Below, piece after piece: positions 25,801-37,800 of a DNA stretch of 64,000 nt. Each line of letters starts with the position of its first letter. The first letter of the stretch is position 1. Origin of the DNA: Malachius bipustulatus (lineage: Eukaryota > Arthropoda > Insecta > Coleoptera > Melyridae); NCBI GenBank assembly GCA_910589415.1, contig OU342634.1:41346723-41410722 (forward strand), read 5' to 3'. The position numbers and the translations under genes were made by a program. The notes under the pieces were generated by a model. The model saw only the letters and a list, made by a program, of their open reading frames with translations. It made no database searches and was not told where the DNA came from.

Positions 25801-28800
25801 CATCGAAATACTGAATAGAGCATTGCAGTCCCTGGCAGACTGGATGGACGACCACAATTTATCCCTATCTCCAACAAAATCTTCAGCTGTAATTTTTAGA
25901 CGTGGAACTCCCTCAACAACTTATAACCCAGTTATCTACAAGGATAACATCATCCCATGGAAGAATGAGGTAAAGTATCTGGGTATCACTCTCACTTACA
26001 CACTTAAATGGAATAGACACATAGACAGTATTTGTCTAAAAGCCAACAAGGGTAACAGCATCATAAAATCACTACGTGGAACATGGTGGGGATCAGATCC
26101 AAGTACCCTACTGGTAATCTATAAAGGAATTGTACGCAGCCACCTAGATTATGGATCGCAGTTCATAAAACCTACCACGAAAAGAAATCTAGATAAGGTA
26201 AATAAAGTTCAATTTCACAGCCTGAGATTGATACTAGGATGTATGAAGTCTACACCAACAAATGCATTATTGGCAGAATGCTCCGAACCATCCATGGAAA
26301 GTAGAAGGTTAAGCCTTACAGTTAAAACAATCTCCAAAATGATTAGATCTGAGCATCACCCCTGCATAGACATCCTACAAGAATTATGTCAGTATACGGA
26401 TGTGAAAGAAAATTATTGGAGAAGAAGAGAAGTACCATACTTGATAGAGGTATACAAATTGTTCCTTCCATACATAGATAAGCTGAAGAAAAATAACAAA
26501 CTCCAATGTTTCGAAGTAGATCTACAATTTTTGCTACAGAAGATACCAGTAGAAGAATTTAATTTGCAAAAAAATACAAACAACGATGTGTCTTTTAAGT
26601 TGGAGGAGAGAACAAAATATAAAGAATTCACCATGGTCTTTACTGATGGCTCGTATGAGAAAAATACCAACCAGGCAGGTATAGGAGTCACAATTCCAAG
26701 CATAGATTTCAAATTTTCGGCTAGGTTACCGGACTTTACTCAGACGTGCACTGCAGAAGTCCTTGCAGTAAACAAAGCGATTACAGTGTTATTAGAAAAA
26801 GATATAGGGAACGCCATAATATGCTGCGATTCCAAGAGCGCTCTGGAGAGAATTGCAGACACCAGAATTCACGCAGACAGAGATCACACCTCTCTAATGA
26901 CCAAAAGATTGATCTTAGAAGCAAACTTAAACGGTACTGATCTCAGAATGGCTTGGATACCGGGACACACTGCTATAGCAGGTAACGAATGTGCTGACAA
27001 ACTTGCTAAGGTGGGAAGAAATCTTACCGTGCCGATCGACATAAAAAACGAACCTAGAGATATTGAGTGTAGCATAAGACACAGCATCAGAAGACGTTGG
27101 CGACTAGATTGGGAGAAATCAACGGAGCATAAGGGTAAATGGTATGCCTCAATTCAGCCAAGTTTCCCGCCAAAACCCTGGTTCAGCGAACATCAATTTA
27201 CTTCCAGAAGACACATTACAACAGTCATCCGTATGCGAACAGGTCATTGTATAACCCCCCAGCATTTACATCGACTAAAAGTTAAGGCAGACCCATATTG
27301 TGAGTGTGGTCAGATTGGAGATCTGAACCATATACTATTTAATTGTCCAATCAACGCTATCCCTGGTTATGATTTTTATAAAAAAATGAGTACTCTCAAT
27401 GTCCCGACTCCAATTAATTCTGCTGTACTGCTTGCTAATCTAAGTAATGAATCGATTAAAGAACTTTTAGCATATTTAAAGTATAATGAAATTCAATTGT
27501 AATTTTCTCTTCCTACAGAAAGAAAAACCCTCACTGCAAATCACCCACTGTCATTCCTGTCACGGGATCCTTCTTCTATCCGAGGCAACATTTCGGGGTT
27601 GTGAAAGCTTTGCTGTTGCTCCAGAGCGAGAAGAGTCTATATCCTTTGTTTGTGCTATCTGTCTAGACTAACATTCCTAAAACAATAGTGAAAGAACATT
27701 GCAGAAGAAAAGTCCATCCGACAAATAATCAAAAGTTACCTACCTCTACCACAAGAAAACAGCCGATCAATGTTATATTTATCCGATGAGAAAACAGTAT
27801 AGTATACCGTTACCATATTACAAGAAAATAGTTAAGTGTTGAGTAGTTGAAGATCTAACCGAAGGATTATGGGCAACAAGCCCAGATGCACTTAAGGTGC
27901 AATCCAGAGGGAAAGGAGAAGACATAAGGAAAACTTGAGGCTGGCTAAATACACAATAGTGTGAAGGCCATAGAACAAAACTGAACTGAACTGAAGAACA
28001 ATCTCCAGGACCAGGCATTGTTGTGCTGGTTAGTCAGAAAAAGGGGGAAAAGATGAAGAGAAAGAAAAGACTGAAGATTCAGTTGATGTTAATGTGTAAT
28101 ATAAGCAGAAAATATATTCATATCATATCGAATCATATTCAAGCAGAAATTTTAGGGGTGATTCATATTGTGGATGAAATTAACTGAAATGGCACAAATT
28201 TTCAATGGAAGAATTTTCAGGTTCAAAAGAGGGTGAAATTCAAACAATAAATTAAAGGAATTAATTTTCCCATGTTTTTCTTAATAAAATGTCACATGAG
28301 TTTGTTGATGAACAAGCCAAATACAAATAAACTTGCCCTCCTTCTAAAATAATTTTTCCCGCCAAGTTTAGTTCATATCGTTACTAGATCTGATACTATG
28401 TTACACTTCATAAAGGACTCTCTATAAATGTTATGTTGGCGACTACAACACACATGTAATTATTTTTGAGAAAAAATTACATCAAGCAAGAAATTATTGT
28501 ATTTTATAATAATTTAATTATTATAAGTGACATCCATTACTATTATATCCTTACATGTGTGTAATGTAGTTGTATTGTCTGGAGTTATAAAGCATTAAAT
28601 AGAAAATAAACTCACTTTTTCAAAGGCACTTGGCTTTCAGTGGCGCTACTTCCGTTTCTGGTGTCCGTGATACGACAGGCGACCATGTTGTAGGCTGAAA
28701 TATTTAAAAAATGGAAATAAAGAAACGTAACATGATGTTTTTCTGTTGGTGTAATATTTTAATTTTTTATCCCTTTAGTATTCCTTTGTATAATAATAAT

Positions 28801-31800
28801 GATCTAAGACTGCGAGCCTGATAAATAAGTGACGATATCATGTAATGATAAAGTAAGTCTTGTTCCTAAACCTAACATGCAGATGCTAGATGTAGTCTCT
28901 CCTCTAGATAGGAGGTAGTTTCCAAAAGGAGGAGCAATTGATTGACTAGTAAAGAGCTTGTAAATCATGAGCAATTGGTTAAATTTCAACCGCAGCTTAT
29001 ATCTATCTAGGAAGACGAACTTCTTGACTGCTGTTTTGGTGATTGATAAAGGCTCATGACGTGGGTCTGCCAAGACGTATTTGATTACTACAGTCGCGTC
29101 TAAGATTTATAAAGACAAACTGTATGGGATAGATGTTCAGGACTTAAGAACCAATAATCCTGCAGAATTGGCCATCGTTTAAAATATACACGATTTGGTC
29201 TTAATTGCGTCGAAGTGGACAAGATTTATTGCACTCCACTTCTATAGTTAAGGGAGGTACTCTCCAAATAGCCATTGGTTCCGGTGCACTTCAAGTCGTT
29301 TCTTAGCATGAAATTTATCGGAATATTCAGTTGCAAATGGAAAATCGATCTTAAAATGCAAAGTACCTACTCCACACTAAGACCCAGTAGCTTACTAGCG
29401 TTTATAGACGAGAACCTAAAGTGTCAATTTTGAAAATTTAACAGAACTACAGAAAAAGGAGACCGTAACTAAGGATTTTATTATAATCAGATCTCGTTAA
29501 TTTAGTGTAATTTAATTTGTGTTGCGAAATTTAGGTACTAACAAAAAAATTTTATATGCCTTATATGCTTCAATAAACAATTTTTATTGAGACTAGAGAG
29601 TAATAGAAAAAGTAAGATGGGAAAACATTTTCACGTTACCAATAAACGATAAAGCTGGGAAGAGTTAAAAAAAAAACTTTTGGAAAAGTTATTGGTCTTC
29701 ATAAACACACTCATCGTAGATAATACGAAGCTTACCTTTTTCCTGTTTTCGTCGTTTCCGTTTGTTGCATATCTTGACAGCGCAAACGGAGAGGATGATG
29801 GCGACGATGAAGAAGAGGATGCCGCCAACGACGCCGGCGGTAATTGCCTTGTGTTTCACCCTGGCCGGGACAGAGAACTTCACCTGTTCGCTACTTTCAT
29901 AGCTTTTCACCGAAAAGGCTAAGATGCGGAAGTAATACGTGCGACCGCCTACCAAATTTTTCACTGAAAAAAGACGAAACATTACATTCGTCACTTTCGA
30001 TTTACTGAAATATCGAGATTAAAATCAATCAACTCACCTAAGTACTGGGTATCCTCGGGTCTGATTTGAGCTTTGTTCAGTGTTTTCCAAGGTCCGTCTG
30101 TTCTGTACTTGATGACGTAGTGTTGAATCAAGTTGGCTCTTTCTAACGGTGGCTGCCATGTTATCAGGAATCCGTTACTTATCTCAGTCACGGTCAAGTT
30201 CCTGGGTACTCCAGGCTTTGGTCCTGTAGATATCGAATTGTTTCAATAATTTTCTACTTGAAATTTTTTTTCTTCAGATTACCGAAGTTCTTTTTCGGGG
30301 AAGAAAAATTATTTCTCAGTTAATTTTTCAGTTGTTATTCGTTACTTTTAGCCTGTTAGGTCATGTTAAGTCTGTACGTCAAGTCCAAAATATGTCGTCT
30401 TGTAATTTATTTAATAATTTTATGACATGAGTTTTGTTAGTGATAAGTTTGGATAATAACTTCTACCCATGCTCAGAAATAGATAAGCATCAAGTACAAA
30501 AAATGATCAGTAGTATTATTAGTATTATTTGGAAGAAACTCAAGCCAGAAAATTACTGAAGTTGACACAGGTAATAATAAGACTTGTATGAACAGCATTT
30601 CTGATCTGAGAAGATCGAACTTTATTTGACTAAAACTCAAAACACAGTTAAAGGCTCTTTTAATTTCATTATAATTGTCAAGACAACACATTTTATTACC
30701 ATGTTGTTTCCTTGAACCTGCGTCATGAATTTTTTTTAACCTCAGCTAACGAAGAGCTTCAGAAGCTTATAATCTGAATAAAGTTGTCCCCCCAGAGAAG
30801 TCTCGCTTTCTTCATTAATTCTAAGTTTCTCTCAGAAAAATTGAATGCAGCATTTGCGCAATCAATACTCGATGTCAGCTCTTGTCGTTGGCAGGACGCC
30901 ACTGAAAACTTTCATGAAACTTTATGAATTGTGCATGAAATTTATGAACCGACACTGTGAAAATTTTCGGCACATGACCTTGATTTATCGAGTGGTGTGA
31001 GTGGTTTTCACTTTTAAATTATTTTGAACTTCGCAATTATTGAGATTTGTCTAATTTGACTGGACTAATAAATGCCAACGCATCGATGTCTGTTACCATA
31101 CAAATAACAAACTGTGCATGCGAACTCAGATAAATACGGTTTCCAATAAGATCAACGTCAATGGATAAAGAACCGTCAATGGATATGTGTTCTATGCAAT
31201 TAATGCAGTAGAGTGCAACGGCGTCATCGGTCTGTTTTTTTAGTCCACATCAACACCAGCTAGCGGGACTCTTACTGGAAATAAACCCATTTTGCATTAG
31301 TTATAGCTATTTCATTTATTATATGTTTTCTTTATGTTGATTTGTTAGCGAGGGAAGAATAAAAATATCCAATCATAAACTTCCTTTGAGTTTAGGTCTT
31401 CAATACAATAATCTCATAACATAGCGAAATCGATTCAGCCATCATTAAATTATATTGAGCTTTAGAAGGAAACCGCCAGATCCGACTTTGATTAAGAGAT
31501 ATGCAGTTTGTACAAGTCTTATTAGTATTACCTTCATCTATTTCTGTGTTAGTATTTTTGTACAAAACCGATTTGATTAGTAAACTCAACAGAAAACAAA
31601 CAAAATACCTCTCGGTTTGAAGACTGCTGGAATAAAGGCTTGTCCCGCGGAATCAGTCGGCAAAACAACATTACTATAATCTAAAATATCTGAAAATAAA
31701 ATAAAAACATTCATTCATGCACTACTTAACAAAAAAATCCGTTAAATACACAAAGAAATCATGCGAAAATTAAGGACAAAGCAACAGAATTTTAGTGACA

Positions 31801-34800
31801 GTTAATTCATGCTAAGGTAGACGCGGTAAAACAATCGCTCGAAATTCAAGACTAAGTTTTAATTCTATACTTAGTTCCGAAATTCCTATGATTTAATTTT
31901 GCAAGTTGAAAAAAGTTTCTGTCATTAAGCAAACTTATAATGAAGGAAATGGGATTCATTCTTTTTCTAGTTAGAAAACTACGTTCCCCCTTTTAAATCT
32001 ACTCACAAGAAGAACTTTTTTATAATAAAAAATAAGAAATTACTAAAAGGAAGTATCAGCAGGAGAAGAAGTGTTTGCAGGAACTTTCCAAGGAGAATGT
32101 TCATAAATCTGACATCGTAAATCTCATATTTGGGATGACGTTTTAAAGGCTTCTCCAAAGAACTCATACGTGACGCCCTTATCTCCGTTAATCTTAAACT
32201 ACATATTTGCTTTTTCTGCATAAGATTTAAATTGGATTTTGCTTTATGAAGAATTTGATTTTCATCTCCTTGAAGGTAAAAATTAGCTATAGACGATTTA
32301 CTTTACATTATCCACTCTAAATGACGGAGAATAAAAATCTTCTTTTAATGGCTAAAGTACACGCAATAGTGAGTTGCTTATAGGTAGAGGACTTATAGGT
32401 AGAATATGAAATAATGTCCTACCTATAATTAAAAAATCAATCATATCACTATACTAAATTACTTGAAGCGTGACATCTATTGAAGAGTAAACAATTCTTG
32501 TATTAACTAAATGGAAAAGAAATTAAAAATAATGTCTCTTTAACAAATGAAGCCAAAATAGAACCTATACTTGATTTTTCCCAAATTGATTTTGGGGATA
32601 GGGTTCTTGTGTTGTCACCATAAACAAAAACTTTTATTGAAAACTTTTAATATCACTAAACTTGAATTTTCCGCTCGTCAAAGTTCACTTCGACTTCTAT
32701 AAAATGTACTCTTTACTAGGGAAAGTCTTCCATTTTTAAACACTTCAGCTGCAAGGATTTGACTTCATATTATTGAATAAAGTTTCAAAGCAAAATTGAG
32801 TATACTTTGAGTAGATATTTGCAAATAATTTGTCTCCTTTGAATACAACCCTAAGAACTCAATGAAACGCTATTATTTTCTTTGACATACATACTTATAT
32901 CGTGTATGCAAATGAAAACGTAAACTAGGTATGCATTGAAAAAAAATTATGTTTTATACAAACTCAATCAGTCGCGTTTTTTTTCTTCTAATGTTTGCCT
33001 AAATTGCGTTTTCAATTGCTCTATATGCCATATAAATGTATTTTTCAAAGGAGTACAAAGCTCTCTCCGCATTCTTATGAATTAGTTTTGCTATAAACAT
33101 CGGAAATTTTTCCAAAATTGCTATTGAAAAAAACAATTTGAATGTTAGTCAATTTTTTATAATAGCAATAGGTAGATACAAGTTTGAAGCTTGTACGCTG
33201 GTAATAAATGTTCCAAGTATTTTTAAGTGTTGAAAGTTTATCATGGGCAACGCTCTAAAGTTTTAAGTTGCTGAAAAATATTAGAAACTTTTATGAAGCT
33301 TCTGACTTTGCAATAAGCAATTATGGTAAGCCTTGGTAAGTTATGCGCAATAAACCTATCATGTTAAATAAGTTTTAATGTTCTTGACTAAAGCTCTTAT
33401 ATTATCTCGAAATTAAAATTTATATGAAGTTCATTAAGATGGAATCAGTCTCCAGAGCACAGTATGAAATCTAGATGGGAAACAAGTCAGAGGGAAAATT
33501 CAGAATTTAACTCCCCTCTCAACTTAACATTGTCTTGATAGGAGAAAATATAAAGTGAGACAAATAAAACGAGGCGTAACTTATATCATATATCTTACCC
33601 GAACCATCATCAGGAGTTACGAAGGGTGTAGGAGTAATTTGAGATTTATATGGTAATCCGACGTCTAATCCCATATCCGTAGGCATAAAAAATTAGTATT
33701 TATTAAAAACTTAAAAAATGCAGTCCGTTAGTATCTAGAGTAGATTTGATCATTGTTAGAAATAACACCAAGAAATTAGTTACAGGATGAAAACATTGTT
33801 AAGATTCAAGCAAGATTCCAAGCAACTTGGGTGTAGATATTTTTTATAATTTGCTTGTTTAAGAGGAAAGTACATAAGTTCATTTACCTATTGTAATTTA
33901 ATCAGTTATTTCAGTCTCATGTTTAATATTAGTCGTTATGTCTCTGAAGGGAAAACTTCAGAAAAAAGAAAGCAGCAGTGAATTCACAATAATATGATAT
34001 TCTTAACGGAGATAAAATTTTAATATTCAAAACATTTTAGTGTAGGGATTATAAATCCCAGGCCACGGGACCAAGATTAAACATTTATTTAAAAAAATGT
34101 TCAAGAAATAAACTCTCAAAGTACATGAGACCTTGTAAGATTTACTTACAGCACTTACAAAAAAAAGTTATAAGTACCTAGCCTACATGTTGTATAAATT
34201 TATTTAAGATTGAATATTAGTTTTGCTATTACTTTCATCCCCTACAACTTTATAATTTTATTGTTGTGCCTCCATACCTTATATAAGCGGACATACATAC
34301 TGCCCTCCTAAAACAAGAGGTCCTATCTGCAAAATTGTAGTTTTGAGATAATTTAATTTTTAACTCTTTTTGGCAGAAAACTTTTACTAAGAAATCTACA
34401 GACTTCATTTTTTGTACAGATACAGACATAAGAAGTCAAATGTAGATATTTTAAAATTATTGGGAAAAACTTTTTTTTCAGACAAGTTTTTGGACAAAAA
34501 TACAAGATAGGACAATTTAATTATGTAGTGGCAACCAAATTTATGGGATAGAACTAGACAAAAACATGAAGATACTGGTCACCTTTTCCAAATTGGCTTT
34601 TAGAACAACTTTGCAAAAGTCAACAAAGTCATAAATTTGTTTGTGTCTTTTTAGAGAAAGTTCCACTTGATGGTGAAAAGAATCCAAGATAGGATAGCTG
34701 CCATAAAGGTATGACCGAACTCAAAGAACTTAATAGTTCTTTTTTTTTCTACAATAATGACATCTGGACAATTGACAAGATATATTAGATCATCCTTGGA

Positions 34801-37800
34801 AAGGCCTGCAATTCCTTCGAAAAATCTTATTTTTGCCATATCTTTCTTATAATTGGAAATTATTGAATAATTTTCCGTAGGCTTACATAAGTCGCCAAGA
34901 GCTACATACTCACCTGACGTTCCAAAAAATTTCAAAGCCGGCTAGATCTCAGAGTTTTCATAATCAACTTTCGTTTTTCTCATGGCCGCCATATTATTTT
35001 TTTATGTCGTTCGATAAGAAAAAAAGGTAAATATAGACGTTAGCGGCATGGGTATACGGCGAAATGGCTTATACTATCGGATAGCTTATTGTGTCTCTAG
35101 GAGTATCAAGGTACCATTGAATTTTTGCACCGGCAAGTAATAGTCGAGATATAAGGCCTTAAAGTGTCATCCTTGCCCTAATAGGTACGTGTATTCGTAC
35201 ATATGCGCTCGAATACGCTAGAACAGGAAGCATGCTCTACATCGTCGTGTGTCCCACGGAGAGCGAGCTTCCTGTTCGAGCGCATATGTTCGAATACACG
35301 TATTAGGGCAAGGATGAAACTTTAGGGCCTTATTTCTCGACTATTATTGCCGGCGCAAAAATTCAATGGTACCTACTCTAGATACTCTAGAGACACAAGC
35401 TATCCGATAGTATAAGCCATTTCGCCCTATACCCATGCCGCTCATTTCAGTAATCACCGAAAAAATAATGGAAATTAAAAATTAATAAACTTCAGAAAAA
35501 AAATTCCAAAATTTGTATTCTTCTTTTTTCACAGAAAAACAGAAAATGTTTCGCTGAAATGGGTCAATATGCAGTCATACTGCTTGCCCTATAGTTTTTT
35601 TTCAATTTCTCCATTACATTCGGTATAAAAAGTTGTCTTTGTTTAAAAAAAAGAAGAAAAAATTATTTTGATATTCATGTTTTAAAGTTTATTAGTTTCA
35701 AAGTTTTTGGTTTCCATTATTTTTTTCATACGGAATGACATAAAAAATGCTATGCTAAATTGTCCTATGTGAATTGATCCAGTACAGAGTGCTACGTGAA
35801 TTTGTCCTTTCTGAATTTTAAGAAGCAGATAGGACATTTTTATTTAGGTAATGTTGGAAAGGACAATTTATGTTAGTAACCTTACTTGTTTTGTCACTTG
35901 GGACAAAACTTTTATACGCATAATATACCATTTAAAATGGACTTAGGACATTCAAAGTTTGCAAGATTGTAGAGCAAATATAAAGCAATGCTATGAACTA
36001 ATAAGCCGAATTTCGAAATTTTGCAGATAGGACCTTTTGTTTTAGGAGGGCAGCATACTAATTAAACAAATTTATATTTAACATGTTATAATAATCACGG
36101 TGGAAGTATAATAAGTTGGGCTCAATAAGGAATACATACTTCCCTTTGTGTTATTATGACAAGACAATAATGTTGAATGAACGTAGCGAGCGATGAATTC
36201 CACAGCACAGTAAGTAATTGGAGATAATTTCATGTGTAAAGCCGTCCTGCAGCTATATGCGTACCTGGACGGGGACGCGAGGAACGGGTAAGAGACAAAG
36301 GAATTCCAAATACAATAAAGATTGTATAAAGTTTCCTTCTAAATGAAATCGTTTCCTAATATTAAACTTTGCTTCCAAACAACAATCATCGATATAAACC
36401 GGAATGGCCATCTCTGCATGAGATATGACTCCAGAAGTCGTTAAGAATTTTGTGTATAGGCTGTCCGTCGAAAATTATACCTGGGAGGAGAAAAAAGTTG
36501 TTCTCATTCTTTATTAAACATTTTCCAGCAAACCAAAATCTTTTTAATAATAATGACATCCTTATGGACCCGTAGAAGAGACCCTTACGTAAAAACACGG
36601 TTGACCGTCCGTCACATTCGATTTTCTTGGGAAGTACAAAATACATCCACTTAAAATAACCCTAGTTCTAAAACTTGCTTACGCACACCTATTTCAGTTG
36701 TCAAAATTCAGTGAAATGTTTTATTGCTTTATTTCGGTTGGAGCAGAGAACAAAATTTAGGGGCGAATTTTTCAGCAACTATTTCGCCCGTTTTTTGAAT
36801 GCAGCATAATAAATTAGTAGACATTTTTTCTTCTCGAGCAAGCAGGAAACAGGTGTAAAGTGACAGGTCTTGAAATAAAAGTTCGGAAACTTTTTCAGCT
36901 GACCGCATAGTTTTTGAGCAGAGATTGGAAAAAATCTTTATCTTCAAAGATTTTGAGTAAAGGTTAGAGAAGAATTATAGTGATGTCGCCAGAAAGGACT
37001 TGATGAAAGGATTTTTCAAAAATAATGCCCCCTTTAACTTTGAAAAGGGTTTAATTTATAAATCTTCGTGAGACTGGGCTGTGGTAGCCCGAAGGACGGT
37101 TTTAAATGTCATCAAATCTCATGAAACTTTCATCTCTGTCTCCTTTAATCTGATGTTTGTCTATATTTTATTAACACTTACGTACGGTTGATGGATAACA
37201 TGACAACTGTTCTGATGATCGGGTAACACCCGAAACCGGGTCGAAAGGCTAGCAATTTGTGAATTATACTCTCATGACCAACATTATTTGTCTTTTTATT
37301 GAAAATGTTTTTTAGTTAATGGTGGGGCAGGTCAGGTCTTTGTGTATGTGTTGCAGCGTGCGCTTTTCCACATCTGTTTCGAATGAAAATTAGACTAGCA
37401 AAAGGCGCAGGATAATAGACATGATCGGAATGTTTACACTCCGCTAGTTTTATATTCTGGGGCATTGTAGCGAGGTCGAATGATGAGTCTGTCAGATTCC
37501 AGTCTGCCATCCGCCAGTCACAAGGGCGATGTCAGAGTAGTAAGGTAAAGGAAAATGGGTAGATGTATCGATTAGAAGGAGGGGAGCTCTCAGGTCAGAA
37601 ACCGACGAAATTAGGTTGGTCTTTCTTTTCTGTCTGAAATACTGATGGTGTGAACATGGTGCAATAAAGTGAATTATTTCGTTAATTGTTTCGTGTAGTG
37701 GTTTGTTTAAACTCAGGTAGTGTTGAGATTTGGTGATGCTGAGTATCATGGGATAGTTTAGAGAAGCTCGGCTTGGGTATAATGGCGTGCCCACTTCGGT

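Larger units (their letters stand above)
22293..27992 (+). mobile_element. I-like non-LTR retrotransposon, full length
   Basis: The 5.7-kb element has two open frames and is flanked by a perfect 13-bp duplication, GAAGAACAATCTC, at 22280-22292 and 27993-28005. This fixes both ends: a 189-nt 5' UTR and a 3' UTR of 490 nt that ends in three AACTG repeats. ORF1 is gag-like; ORF2 has endonuclease, RT and RNase H, the set typical of the I group. It lies in a tutl intron on the opposite strand to the gene and was inserted into an RTE-like remnant. Intact frames and a perfect duplication argue for a recent event. Confidence 0.92.
12788..28615 (-). other. last tutl intron, transposon-rich
   Basis: This 15.8-kb intron separates the membrane-proximal tail exon from the terminal exon. 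Its recognisable content is listed separately: 635-bp tandem repeats, an (AT)n tract, a TIR element, a hairpin, an RTE-like remnant and an I-like element. The stretches 12900-15180, 18770-20650 and 28060-28615 show no gene; a perfect 10-bp-stem hairpin lies at about 14998-15028. Confidence 0.7.
28616..33664 (-). other. tutl short-exon block and its introns
   Basis: Five small exons lie here. The introns (28695-29735, 29964-30037, 30224-31608, 31690-33598) show no transposon I can name and no other gene. Short frames such as 28804-29073, 30473-30691 and 32003-32221 have no domain or splice support. Confidence 0.65.

Noticed and set aside
35042..35442. Hairpin as a miRNA precursor
   Set aside because: Arms of about 190 bp are far longer than an animal pre-miRNA and fit a foldback element; no evidence for a defined 22-nt product.
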